Below, one piece after another: positions 20,243 to 31,632 of a stretch of 64,000 nucleotides of DNA. A program made the position numbers and the translations under genes. The stretch is taken from contig JARFIW010001255.1 in NCBI GenBank assembly GCA_036346225.1, positions 496,001 to 560,000 of the forward strand. Direction: 5' to 3'. Origin of the DNA: Platerodrilus igneus (Eukaryota; Arthropoda; Insecta; Coleoptera; Lycidae). Within the stretch, counting starts at the first letter, position 1; every line of letters starts with the position of its first letter. The notes below the pieces were generated by a model that saw only the letters and a list, made by a program, of their open reading frames with translations, did no database searches and was not told the DNA's origin.

Positions 20243-20794
20243 TATTTAAATGAAACTATTAAGTCTTAAGAAATAGATTGTTACATTGTATAATTGAAGG
20301 ACACATTACAAAAAGTTAATGGCAATTCATAAACCAGACATGAAAACGGAAACAGTTACTTTGTATTCCAGACGTAATATGACAATGTAGGTGCAGGTCA
20401 CAATACACTATAAGAAACCAATTGTTAGAATTAAGATGATTAAAATGTAATACATTCTAATGTATCAAGAAGTAGCAGATATGAGATCTGCATTTTCCAC
20501 AAGTGATGTAAGAGCAAGGATTGCATAAATACTGTGAAAAGCCCATGATGGCCAGTCAGTCTGAGAACTTCATAACTTTAGCATTGATAGTGGTTCAAAG
20601 CTACTCATTTGTAAATGTCAGTTATTGATTTTAATTAATATTAGTAATTATTAAACTTTGATTATTGCCCATTAAGACGTTAATGAATATAACGTACCAG
20701 TTGTAAAAAATCATTATTGAAATTATTACAAAAATCAATTTAATAGAAGTGTTTTTTGGAAGAAGTCTTTTTAAAAAGAAGCTTCAAGAGGCCC
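20240..20794. other. stretch with no recognised feature
   Basis: AT-rich sequence with no open frame of note and no repeat that I recognise elsewhere in the window. Confidence 0.4.
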
Positions 20795-23190
20795 AAAACC
20801 TGTCTCGCGGTCCGCTTGAAAAATTTTATGCAATGAGAGGTAAAATGGAGGTCTCGTGTGTGTGTCTTGCACGCAAGCTGCAGATCCGTGCCTTGCTTGG
20901 AACAGCAAGAATTCGGCAAAATTAAAAATTTTTCAGGTTAAAAAACAATTCGCTTAATGGCCAATGTAGTACCCTCGGGTGGAGCATTGGAAAATTAAAT
21001 GTAGTATAATGAAGGTTGTAAGGCTTGAAAACATTACTAATACTATAGCAGTACAGCGCTTGCACTAGGAGAATGACTTATTTGAGAGCATTCAATTTAC
21101 GAGTAAACAACACCATCGTTCGTGCTTCCCATTTATAAATTAATTGTGAGAAACATGTTTGTGTAACAATTAATTGATTTTAATGCTTTTTCTGCCTAGA
21201 TAGGCGGAGTTATGGTGGGATTATGTCCCCTTGGTCCCTTCCGTGAGTGATCCAGTGCTTTAAATTTAACAACTTACGGGTACGTTTCGGAACAATACAA
21301 TAAACATGCAGATGTTCAAATCCACCAATACAAAATCGAAGTCGAACTTGGAAATATTCCAGAAAACGAATTGAATTCAACCCGTCATAAATATACTGCA
21401 GCAAAGAAAGTAACCAATGTAAACCCGCTGTTACTTGTACTTTGAAAAATGATAGGCTAGCATTTTTTACAAAAATGCGCCCCCGTTCGAATGAGAGGTA
21501 AAATGTTGGTCTCGTATGTAAGTGTTGCCCCACATGTTAACGATCTCTACCTGTTTGGAACAGCAAGGGTTTGGCAAAATTCACAATTTTTCAGGTTAAA
21601 AAACTCGCTTCTTGGCCACTGTAGTACCTTCGGATGGAGCATTGAAAAATTAAATATGTAGTATTATGAAGGTTGGAGCGCTTGAAAACATTACTAGTAC
21701 TACAGCAGTTCAGCGCTCTCACTAGAGAAATGACTTATTCAAGAGCTTTAATTTACGAGTAAACAACATCATTTTTCGTGTTACCCATTTATAAATTAAT
21801 GGTGAGAAACATGTTTGTGTGGCAATTAATTAATTTTAATTCTTTTTCTGCCTAAATAGGCGAGTTATGTTGAGATTTAGGTCCCCTCGGTACACTCCGT
21901 GAGTGTGCCAGTGCATTAAATTCAACAACTTACGGGTAAGTTTCGGACAATACAATAAACATGCAGATGTTTAAATCCACCAATACAAATTTTAAGTCAC
22001 ACTTAGAGATATTCCAGAAAACGAATTGAATTCAACCTGTTATAAATATACTGCAGCAAAGAAAGTAACCAATGTAAACCCGCTGTTACTTGTACCATGA
22101 AAAATGATTGGCGGGAATTTTTCACAAAATCCCACCCCATTCGGATGAGAAATAAAATGTTGGTTCCGTATCTGAGTGTTGTCTCACACGTTAAAGATTC
22201 CTACTTTACTTGGAACAGCAAGGACTTGTCAAAATTCAAAATTTTCAGGTAAAAACTCGCTTCCTAGCCGATATAGTACCTTCGAGTGAAGCATTGAAAA
22301 TTAAAAGTTTTTTTTTCTTTGGTTGGCGTGTGACTACTGAGCCCAAGGTCCCATGTTTGAATTCTGACACGGTCCGCTTGAAAAATGTTAGGTGAACATT
22401 TTACAAAATATGCCTTCGTTCGCATGAGAGGTAAAATGTAGGTCCTGAGTGTGAGTGTTGTCACGCACGTTAAAGATCTCTACCTTGCTTGAAACATTAA
22501 GGGTTCGGCAAAATTCAAAATTTCTAGATTAAGAAAAACTCGCTTACTGGCTAATGTAGTACCTTAGGGTAGAGCATTGGAAAATCAAATGTAATGAGTG
22601 TTACTTGTACTTTGGTTGCCGGGTGACAACTGATCCCAATGTCCTAGATTTGAATTCCGACGGGGTTCGCTTGAAAAATGTTAGGCGAACATTTGTACAA
22701 AAATACGCTCTCGCCCGGATGGGAGGTAAAATGTAGGTCCCGAGTGTAAGTGACACGCACGTTAAAGATCTATACCTTGCATGAAACGGTAAGGTTTGGC
22801 AAAATAAAAAATTTCCAGGATAAAAATGACTTGCTTCCTGAGCAATGAAGTATCTTCGGGTGCAGCATTAGAAAAACAAATGTAGTGTTACTTGTACTAA
22901 GAGGCGTCTCGTGAATTAGTTGGTGTGCGTGTGACTACTAAGACCAATGTGCTGCTCAAGAAATGTTAGGCGAGTATTTTCAACAAAAATACTTCCTCGT
23001 TCAGATGAGAGGCAAAATGAAGGAGCGGTGTATGAGGGTTATCATGCACGTTAAAGATTTGTACCTTACTTGGAATAGCAAGGATTCTGGAAAATTTAAA
23101 ATTTCCACGTAGAATAGAACTCGCTTCCTGGCCAATGTAATACCTTTGGGTGGAGCATTGGAAAATCAAATGTAGTGTTACTAGTACTAC
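20795..23190 (+). repeat. array of six SINE family 1 bodies
   Basis: Six copies lie head to tail at about 20795-21005, 21440-21665, 22095-22305, 22316-22595, 22605-22890 and 22895-23185. Each carries 'gagaggtaaaatg', 'cacgttaaagatctc', 'cttggaacagcaagg', 'ggcaaaattcaaaattt', 'actcgcttcctggccaatg' and ends near 'ggtggagcattggaaaat'. The last three also keep remnants of the tRNA-like head ('ggcgtgtgactactgagcccaag') and are joined with almost no spacer, with 'gtgttacttgtact' at the joints. Confidence 0.8.
20800..22305 (+). repeat. 656-base tandem unit (SINE body plus spacer)
   Basis: 'tgaaggttg' at 21012 and at 21668 begin two copies of a spacer that align up to the next SINE body ('acgagtaaacaacaYcat', 'tgctttttctgcctaRataggc', 'ataaatatactgcagcaaag'). 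The unit is one SINE body plus about 440 bases of other sequence, repeated at a 656-base offset. The minus-strand frame 21210-21533 is chance. Confidence 0.75.
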
Positions 23191-24258
23191 AAAACTCTAG
23201 TCATTCAATGCACTTATTATTCTAAAGCACTAGTTGGAGTTTTTGATCTAAAAGTATAATCGGCACTACGAAATTTCACTTAAATTATAAGAATATTTAA
23301 AAAAACTGCCGTTTTAAAAACTTCTATGCAATATAAACAACAATAGATTAATAACACGACCTTGATCAAAAACAAAATACAAAAAATGCGTGACGTGATA
23401 TACGATTGGAAGGAATCACTTTGGAACTTGAAATGTTCTGAATGAAAAGGTGAATTATGCAGTTAATACTTGCTTTCCTGTATAGCAGAGTAGACTGCAA
23501 GTAACTTAAACCTTGTAGTGTAATTAATGACGAAACTACATTAGGTTTAAGCTTTCACGCCCCGACGACACCATCGAACACGAATAATTCGGTAGCTGAA
23601 GAAGAACCGATTCTGTTGGGCTGCACTTGTCAGTTTTTACATAATTTTTAAGGATAGAATAATAGAGAAAGAAAGAGTGTGTATTGAGTTTAAGTATTAA
23701 TTGTTGATGTTTTTTACTTACGCATTTTTTAAAGAACTTTCTACTTAGTAATTGAAAAAAACATCTTTAACCATTATTTTTTTGGCGCTGGCATCGCTTG
23801 CAATTTTGTTTTTACTTTGTGCTTAATATTTTTGGCAGGTTGACATCCCTATTTGGGTTTTACTGATTTTTCTATTCTAACTATGTGATTATATGAGCAT
23901 TTGGTACCCGAAAGAATATCTTTCCTCTTTTATTTATTTGATCGTTCATTATCTGATCTAAGCTATTTAGTTATTTTGTTGTATTTAGTATATTGTTTAG
24001 GTTGCTCTTTTTTTTAGAATTTATTATTGTCTTGAACTAATGGATGTTTCAAATTCTGTTGATGTTGAGTATTATTTCTGCTCTTGGTTTATGTTTAAAA
24101 AATTTCTTTAGATCCAAGTTTATAAACTTTTTATTAATATAACACTTTTTTGTAATTGTCGTGGTTTGTAGGACGGAATTGCACTAGTTTCAGGAGTCCA
24201 CGTTCTTTTTTATTCATATTATTAAGAAGAAGTTGAAGTAATTGTTAGAGTTTCGATA
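23191..24258. other. stretch with no recognised feature
   Basis: AT-rich unique-looking sequence between the SINE array and the hAT element. No frame or motif is recognised. Confidence 0.4.
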
Positions 24259-24330
24259 ATTTAAACCAGCGGCGCAACCAGGATTTCACCCGGGGGGGGG
24301 GGGCTACAAAAAGCGGATGCGCGCTCGTCG

Positions 24331-24855
24331 CTACAGGTTGAAATCAAGTCGGCGAGGACCGCGATTCTGAAGTTCTTGAATCACTTCATCAACGGATATA
24401 GAGATTTCTCGATGTATATTTAAATGTGCTAAACCATTTAATCTGCTTTCTTTCATAGTGTTTCTTAAATATGTTTTCGTTCGTTTTAGTGTTGAAAATG
24501 ATCGTTCAGCTGTACTAATGGAAACAGGTAACGTACAAAATATTTTGAGCAATTTATGAATGCTTGGAAAATAATGTTCATTGCAAATGTTTAAGTAGTC
24601 TATAGCATTTCTTTTTTCGTTTGGTTGTTTAATCATATCCTCTTGCCACATTTTAAATTCAGCTTTAAGGGCTGCTTCGTTGTTGCATTCCAGATCGTTT
24701 TTATAAAATGATGCTAAGCTAATAAAGTTGGCTGCTTGTTCAGAAAAAGTTGTTTGAGATGATTTGGTCAATAGACTGGAAAAATTAACGAGAACTGTTT
24801 TGTGTTTTTCAAATCTATCAGACATATTGTTCAAAAAAGAGTCTACCCAGGGCAA
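24331..24855 (-). CDS. hAT transposase, C-terminal dimerisation part
   Basis: This frame continues the same protein ('LPWVDSFLNNMSDRF') and carries the hAT C-terminal dimerisation signature 'LPVSISTAERSFSTLKRTKT' followed by 'YLRNTMKESRLNGLAHL'. It ends 64 bases inside the left inverted repeat side. There is no ATG at its start, so it is not an independent gene; it is the rest of the upstream frame after a single indel. Confidence 0.9.
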   Translation of the reverse strand: MPWVDSFLNNMSDRFEKHKTVLVNFSSLLTKSSQTTFSEQAANFISLASFYKNDLECNNEAALKAEFKMWQEDMIKQPNEKRNAIDYLNICNEHYFPSIHKLLKIFCTLPVSISTAERSFSTLKRTKTYLRNTMKESRLNGLAHLNIHREISISVDEVIQELQNRGPRRLDFNL

Positions 24856-26759
24856 AATATAGCTCTTCTGTAATATTCCTCTTCATTACTACTAGGAATG
24901 TTGCAACGTTTTGTTTGTCTTGCTGTTATTCTTGGTACAGTAATTGTAAACCCTAACAATCTGCTCATTTCCAAACCTTTCTGATACAAATGTTTAAATT
25001 CTGTCTCTGAGTTATCCCTTATTTTTTGGATAGAAGTAATAACAAGTTGAGCCTGGTCGATAGTCGTGTGAAGTTCTATGTCTGCACGCTGAAGACCCTT
25101 ACTCAAGTAAAGTGTGTAACCGAATAAACACTCCGCGCACAGTAATGCTATTATAAATTCGGATTGCTTAATTGAATTTATTAAAATCAATGCGTCTGAT
25201 GAAGCATCTTTATCATCCCAAGAAGTACAAATTTCTTCTAGAGCGTCAACGATGAACAAAAGTAATTCAATTGCAATCAAAATTGAATTGTGCCGTTGTA
25301 CCCATCGAGTTGGACATAGTTGTTTTAATTTTTGAGCTTTGGAGGCATTTTCAGAATTAGAAATATGTTTTTGAAGCACTATTTGTCTTTTTGGATAGTT
25401 AAAAAAATTGTAAATCTTTCCAACTATTGCAAAAGAATTTCTAATAGAAGAAACGGATACGGAATCGGAAATGGCTAGATTCAAGTTATGTGAGACACAA
25501 TGAACGTACATAGCTGTAGGGTATTTTTCTAAAATTCTTGCTTGAACTCCTTTAAATTTACCACTCATAGAAGCTGCTCCGTCATAACCTTGTCCTTTTA
25601 AATATTTTATTTCTACGTGGCAGTCCTGTAGGCTAGTAATTATAGTGTCAGCAAGATGAGCACCCGTTGTATTTTCTACTGGAACAAATTTAAGAAAGTT
25701 TTCGCAAATTTTGTATTCGTTTTCGTCCTTTTTTACATATCTAACGCAAAGTGCAAATTGCTCTATATTAGAAATATCAGTAGTTTCGTCGGCTAGTACT
25801 GAAAAACATTTTGCAGCATTAACTTCTTCGGTTATTTTTCGCATGATTATTGATCCACATGAATCAATAATCTTATTTTGACTTTTCCAGCTTATGTAGG
25901 TAGCATTTCGTCCACTTCCAGTTAAATGTTTTTCCAAATTTTGATCACCAGCGTCAATGCGAAATCGTAATAATGCTCGAAAATTCTGTTCATTTTTGGC
26001 CGGTTCTTCATTTACATCAAAAGCGCTTGATTCTCGATGACCTCTCAAGGATAGTCCTTGACGTCCACAGAAAATTATGGTTTTTATGATAGAACATATT
26101 TTCAACCGATTCTCAACTGCTTGCATGTTTGAAGCGCTATCAAGCATTCTATCAATTCGTGTTGTCTTGCCCGTCATAATTTCGACAAAAATTTTTGAAC
26201 GAAGCACTGCTGCTCTGTGGTATTCCAACACTTCGTGATTATAAAAACGTTCTGTAGCTTTCTTCCACTGTTTGAAAGCTTTATTAACTAGTTGACCTGT
26301 TGCTTGCGATACACTTATTCCAACCTCTTGCTTAGCAAACAGAACACAATATTTGCAATACACACCGTCTTCAATTTGAGAATAAGCCAACCATTTGTAT
26401 TTATTGAGCCATGAGTAATTAAATTTTCTGTTTTGTTTACCAATTTGAACAACGGGAAACTGAAAGTTTTCTTCGGGAACCCACACATTTCTCAAAACTT
26501 CAAACTTTTCTTCGTCCTTCAATATTTTTCCTTTAAAATTAAAAATATCCATATGAGAGTAAGATATCGGAGTAGCTAACTGTGGTGTAGCGCAAGATGA
26601 CGAAGAAGCTACTGGTAAAAGTATTTTCGATTGCACATCAGTACCGGTATTTAAGTCGGAATCGCACTTTAAATCAGTCGCCTTTTTTTTAGAAATAGAA
26701 GCTACGCTAAAAAAATCGTGAACAGTTCTTTTCTTACCGGTAGGTGTACTTTGGCTCAT
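24843..26759 (-). CDS. hAT transposase, N-terminal and catalytic part
   Basis: The frame is open from 26792; the Met at 26759-26757 is the likelier start because the protein then begins 'MSQSTPTGKKRTVHDFF', the usual start of ZMYM1/DUF4371-type hAT proteins. Counted from there: a TTF-type zinc finger region around residues 100-185 with 'YCKYC' at 134-138; the DUF4371/RNase H-like region from about 210, with catalytic-Asp candidates in 'VLADETTD' (about 324) and 'GQGYDGAASM' (about 393); then 'CPTRWVQRH'. The frame ends at a TAG at 24843-24845 within a domain that continues in the next frame. One-base loss in the T-run just before (24853-24857) would explain it. Transposase acts on the element's own ends in the nucleus. 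Confidence 0.9.
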   Translation of the reverse strand: MSQSTPTGKKRTVHDFFSVASISKKKATDLKCDSDLNTGTDVQSKILLPVASSSSCATPQLATPISYSHMDIFNFKGKILKDEEKFEVLRNVWVPEENFQFPVVQIGKQNRKFNYSWLNKYKWLAYSQIEDGVYCKYCVLFAKQEVGISVSQATGQLVNKAFKQWKKATERFYNHEVLEYHRAAVLRSKIFVEIMTGKTTRIDRMLDSASNMQAVENRLKICSIIKTIIFCGRQGLSLRGHRESSAFDVNEEPAKNEQNFRALLRFRIDAGDQNLEKHLTGSGRNATYISWKSQNKIIDSCGSIIMRKITEEVNAAKCFSVLADETTDISNIEQFALCVRYVKKDENEYKICENFLKFVPVENTTGAHLADTIITSLQDCHVEIKYLKGQGYDGAASMSGKFKGVQARILEKYPTAMYVHCVSHNLNLAISDSVSVSSIRNSFAIVGKIYNFFNYPKRQIVLQKHISNSENASKAQKLKQLCPTRWVQRHNSILIAIELLLFIVDALEEICTSWDDKDASSDALILINSIKQSEFIIALLCAECLFGYTLYLSKGLQRADIELHTTIDQAQLVITSIQKIRDNSETEFKHLYQKGLEMSRLLGFTITVPRITARQTKRCNIPSSNEEEYYRRAIFCPG

Positions 26760-27577
26760 TTTGAGATTTATAAAATTCACCAGAGAAATCAAATTAAAAT
26801 TAATACCGTAAACTTAACCGAACTTTTGAAAATAACTTAAATGTTATATTTAAATACGACACTTAATACTTAATTCTTAGTTTTAACTTTAATGCAACTA
26901 AACCTCGACAATAATTCAATTAAATTTTAATTCAACGCAAACACACGCAACGCAATTGGCACATGAAATAGTGTTGTAGCCTTGTAGCAGTAAAATTATT
27001 TCGTTACCGAGAACACACAATGAAATCTGACACAACAATGAAGCTGGTGGGGTAGTTAAGTATTTTCTGTTCTACAACTTGATGTAGGTGATAAGAAAAG
27101 AAGTACCGTTTCAACAAACTATAAACGTTGGGTTAAATTGCTTGGGGGTGTAGCATGCGCATGCAAGTTATGTAGCAGGTAAATATAGTATTAATAGTCC
27201 CATAGAATATAAGCAAGCGACACTTCGGGACTCGGGGTGACCTTACAGAATATCTACTCTATTCATGATTGTAATTTTGGCACAACGATTCAATTGAAAT
27301 CTGTTTTTATAGTTGCGTCCATAACAATTACACTATCAATGCATGCAAAGTGAGGTTGTATTAAGGTTATCTCTACAACTTTAAATTCAAAGTTTTGGGC
27401 CAAAATAACTATTATGGAAAGTGAATATAGGGCGTCAATCCGCTATTAATTCATCGTCGCTCGTCAGTGCCGCTGTTTCAAAACACGGTTTCGCAATTCA
27501 AAGTGATACATTTAAAAAAATATTGAGCTCGGGGGCTTCAGCCCCATAGCCCCCGTAGTTACGCCACTGATTTAAAC

Positions 27578-28143
27578 ACTGAATTGCTGATATGTATTGA
27601 CCATCGCCCTTGAATTGTATTAAATTGTATAGATGGATGTGTTATAGGTTTTTACTACCATTCGAGCTTAGGCTGAGCATCAGATTCTTTTCAAGCTGTT
27701 GCTATTATTGGTTTCAGTGTACTCAGCACTTTTAATGTAATTACACATCGTCCAATATTAATCCAGATGTACTTAAATTAAATCTGAATGATTTTTATTT
27801 GCTATTGCTTCCAAGCATTGCAAGAATATGTTAAAAACACACCGATTACAAAAAGAAAGCATTTATTTAAAAACAACCTTTAAGAAAAATTATATATTAA
27901 ATATAGTACATGGGGATAATAAAACTATACTAACAAGAAACTATTTTCTAGTTTAAAACTTAACAAAACATTGAATACGAACTGCAATTTTGCTACACCA
28001 AGTAGTTGTGGACATTGTCCAAGGCTTGTTTGTTTTTCTGGCTCATCGACATAATAAGCAAACTCGTTATATATAATACCAATATTTTCCATTTTTAAAG
28101 AATGTGGTTGATACAACAAAGGTTTTTTCATTCTTCGTATACA
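27578..28143. other. stretch with no recognised feature
   Basis: Short AT-rich interval between the hAT element and the mariner-type element. A 68-codon minus frame (27925-28131) has no motif. Confidence 0.4.
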
Positions 28144-28675
28144 CAGGTTGTTTCAGAATAAAGTATCGTAAATTGAGGAATATATAAATCATGACGAGTT
28201 ATCAAGAAAAGTTAGATAACAGTTTCCTGTAAAGAAACCCATTTCCATTATACAGGGTGATGAAGTGAAATAGAAAAATACATGTTTTTTTTAGAATATT
28301 TTCATTTAAGGTAGAGACTTTAACTTGCAAATAAGTACACGTTAGTTGTTTACTAATACGAATCATTACGCTTCATTTTGACAAAATAGGATAATCCATT
28401 AGCGTAGAATAAGGGGAGTTAACAAACAATTTTGACCTATACTTTTTGCTGACCCTGTATGTCATAAAAATTAAAACTCATAATTATTCCACATACAATT
28501 TACCATAAAAAAGGTACTCTTGGTTAATATAAGTAAAGCTTTCCATTTTTTAGATATTTTAAATTAAGTCATACTTAACTCATGCATGAAAACAACGTAT
28601 TATTAATTCTTTCAAAAATGCAAATGTTTATTTTATGAATTCGAAACTTGTATCTGATTTAAATCAAACACAGTA
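28144..28675 (+). repeat. left terminal inverted repeat
   Basis: The segment pairs with 30075-30603 in inverted orientation. Matching words include 'atgagttatcaagaaaagtta', 'ttgtttactaatacgaat', 'acaacgtattattaa' and 'gaattcgaaact' (compared with the reverse complement of the right arm). Confidence 0.85.
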
Positions 28676-28874
28676 AGTTGACAAACATGTACATATTGCG
28701 TAAAAATAATGTTTCATTCATAATAGTTTTACAATTATAGTACAAATAATTACAAACTGTTGCTAAATCTAGTAGGCTTCTCTTACTCGGTGTAGTTGTT
28801 AAAAGTTATACTCGTTCAATACGTAACTACAGCTTGCTTATTTCTTATTATTTTGGTAATAATCAGATACAAAA

Positions 28875-29949
28875 ATGGTAACACACACATTCTCTGAATA
28901 TGCTGACCTGCATTTGGTACTAGAAGAATGCCAACGCAATTCTGAAAAGGCTGTAGGATGATATACAGAGAAATATCTGGGACACATTGTTCCCAATAGA
29001 AAACCCTTGTGGCAGTAGGTAAACGAATAAGGGGAACTGGAACTGTTTTACCTGCTGCTCAACATCGTGGAACTGAACGAGTAAAACGTACATTGAGAAA
29101 TGAAGAAATTATTTTAAATTTAGTAGAGGAGAACCCAGGAATAAGTAGCACAAGACTTTGTTACAAATGGGAGTTTCTCAGGTAACATGTTGAAGAATTC
29201 TAAAAAATCAACAGCTGTATCCTTATCATCTGCAACAAGTTCAAGACTTTTTAGAAACCGACTAAGAACCTAGAGTCGAGCTTTGCGACTGGCTGCTAAG
29301 ACAAATTTAGAAAAGATAATGAATTTGTTAACAATATTCTTTTTACTGATGAAACAACCTTTAGCAGAAATTGCATATTTAATGTGCATAATGAGCATGC
29401 GTGGTCAGATGAAAATCCACATTTCACGAATACCAGCAGTTTGCAGCATAAACTTAAAATAAATGTTTGGGCTGGAATAATACACAATCAGCTGATAAGG
29501 CCATTTATTTTGGGAGAAAATTTAACTGGAAAGTGATATACAGCTTTTTTAAGAGAACATTTAATACCTTTATTTGAAGGTGTTCCTTGTTGTCGAAGAC
29601 TTAAGGTGTAGTTCTTGTATGACGGGGACACACCTCATTTTGCATTAACTGCAAAGGAGATGTTAAATAACAATTTTTATGGCAGGTGGATTGGACGAGG
29701 AGTAAATGCTTCGGTTAATTGGCCACCTTGATTCCCTGGGTTAAATCCGATGGACTATGGAATTTGAGGTATTTTATAGCAAAAGTTTATTCAATAACAC
29801 TATTGAGGAGTTGAGAGCGGATGGAAAATACTTTTAGGGACTTAACCAATTCTAGGTTTATTCTACACAAAACTACTCACCAGATTAGGAAACGAGCCCG
29901 AAAATGTATTCAAGCTAGAGGACGTCACTTTGAACATTCACTTAAATAA
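28875..29949 (+). pseudogene. mariner-type transposase (broken)
   Basis: The start 'MVTHTFSEYADLHLVLEECQ' is the N-terminal helix-turn-helix (DUF4817-like) of insect Tc1/mariner-type proteins. Across several stops and shifts the protein goes on with 'RNEEIILNLVEENPGISSTR', 'RILKNQQLYPYHLQQVQDF', the catalytic region 'NNILFTDETTFSRN', 'INVWAGIIHNQLIRPF', 'FLYDGDTPHFA' and 'FPGLNPMDYG', and ends 'ARGRHFEHSLK' at a TAA (29947-29949). The three Asp-bearing motifs are still visible. It cannot encode an active enzyme as it stands. Confidence 0.85.
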
Positions 29950-30074
29950 TGAGCGATATGAGTTAATTTCTATTTTGTAGTTTGTAGCAGCTCAGTAAGT
30001 AAATTTTAGCTTATAGAGTCAAATATTCTTCAGTTTGTAAACATTGACAAGTTTATTAAATGCGTTTTTTTACT

Positions 30075-30603
30075 AAATGTATTTCATTTAACTCAGACAT
30101 CAGTTTCGAATTCATAAAGTAAACATTTACATTTTTGAAAGAGTTAATAATACGTTGTTTTTACGCATGAGTTGAGTATGACTTAATTTAAAATATCTCG
30201 AAAATGGAAAGTTCTACAGCGATTAACCAAGAGTACTTTTTTGTGGCAAATTGTATGAGGAATAATTGCTAGTTTTAATTTTTATGAAATACAAGGTGTG
30301 TAAAAACTATAGGTCAAAATTGTTAGATAACCCCCTTTATTTTACGCCCATGGATTATCCTATTTTGTCGAAATGAAGTCTAATAATTCGTATTAGTAAA
30401 CAACTAACGCGTACTTATTTTCAAGTTAAAGTCTCTATCCTAAATGAAAATATTCTAAAAAACATTTATTTTTCAATATCACGTCATCACCCTGTATAAT
30501 GGATACGGGTGGGTTTACAGGAAACTGCTGTCTAACTTTTCTTGATAACTCATCAGGATCTACATATTCCCCAATTTGGGGTACTTTATTCTGAACCACC
30601 CTG
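30075..30603 (-). repeat. right terminal inverted repeat
   Basis: Inverted partner of 28144-28675. Differences are scattered substitutions and small indels, so the two arms have diverged since insertion. Confidence 0.85.
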
Positions 30604-31629
30604 TATATGCCGCGCATTTTGTACCGTTAAATAAATACTACGTGTAGAAAGCGAAGAGCACCACCTTTTTTGTGAATAGCTGTGAGTCGCAGTTCAACTT
30701 TTCATCAGACCGGTTGACTCTACCAATGTTGACATTATTACATGAACAATTGGCTGTGGAACTTAAAACGAATATCACTGTTGTTTGTCATTTTTGTGAC
30801 TGTATAACAGTAACTAAATATGTTTCTTTTATACAGTAACTTTCACCCTATGAAGAGGTTCAATTCATTCATAATTTGAGATTTGATGTAACAAACTGTT
30901 ATCATTTCATTTTACAGCTTATCACAAATACCTGTAAAGTCGTAGAAAAAGGTTTTCCTTTTATGAAATTCCTGTTCTTGGTGTCCTGAAACACGGTTTC
31001 GGCTTACTATGACCGTTGAATATAATCCTTTAGCTGTGAATTTTTTATTAAAGGAACGACTGTAAAAAATTGTCAAAAAAACAGATAACATTTTTCTTTC
31101 CACATCCACAATTGCCCCAACACCACGCTACACATAAGCTGTACTATTGCTCGTTAATATTTCTTGATAAGACAAACTAATAAACAGCAAGTCTACTAGC
31201 TCATACCCAAAGCTTATAACCGACCTAAACGGATTTCCTTTCACAAATAATTTGACATATTGACATGGTGCCGCCTGTAATATGGATCATCTTCTAAGTG
31301 TATTTGTGCCTTTGTTCCAATATATCGCACTCGATAAACTTTTTATTTAGATGCTGAAATAAAGAACTCAGTTTTGTATACTTGTCGGTTATAGACAATG
31401 CATTATATTTGTTAATTTGAACATTATATTACCCCTGAGAATTAAGTACACCAATAAATGCTAGTATTTGTGTTCAACTTACAATTTATTTTTGATTCTT
31501 CTCTTAGCGTATCGATTAGTTTCATATACAATGTCTCTATAATATTATGACTAAAAAATTGATATCAATCAGAAAAGTATATGTGCAGTGTATTTGAATT
31601 GTACACTAACCTGTACCTACATATATGCC
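30604..31629. other. stretch with no recognised feature
   Basis: Unique-looking sequence. A 65-codon minus-strand frame (30912-31109) lies next to a possible splice-site-like 'ttttacag', but nothing supports a gene. Confidence 0.35.
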
Positions 31630-31632
31630 TTC

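Larger units (their letters stand above)
24259..27577 (-). mobile_element. hAT transposon with perfect 8-bp target duplication
   Basis: The element proper is 24267-27569 (3303 bases). It is flanked by ATTTAAAC at 24259-24266 and 27570-27577, a perfect 8-bp duplication as hAT elements make. Terminal inverted repeats are CAGCGGCGCAACCAGGATTT on the left and, on the minus strand from 27569, CAGTGGCGTAACTACGGGGG. Both ends continue into a G/C-rich stretch ('cccgggggggg' with 12 G at 24292-24303; 'gcttcagccccatagccccc' at the right). The transposase reads on the minus strand. Confidence 0.92.
28144..30603 (+). mobile_element. mariner-type transposon with about 530-bp inverted repeats
   Basis: The left end CAGGTTGTTTCAGAATAAAG and the reverse complement of the right end CAGGGTGGTTCAGAATAAAG start inverted repeats that can be followed inward to about 28675 and about 30075. 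A TA flanks the right end (30604-30605); the left side reads CA in its place. The centre holds a broken transposase. Repeats of this length are far longer than the about 30 bases usual for classical mariner. Confidence 0.85.

Noticed and set aside
20795..23190. CRISPR-like or satellite array
   Set aside because: The repeats are long, diverged SINE bodies with tRNA-like heads, not short identical repeats with unique spacers.
30912..31109. 65-codon minus-strand frame as an exon
   Set aside because: It is short, without motif, and the nearby splice-like signal is on the other strand.
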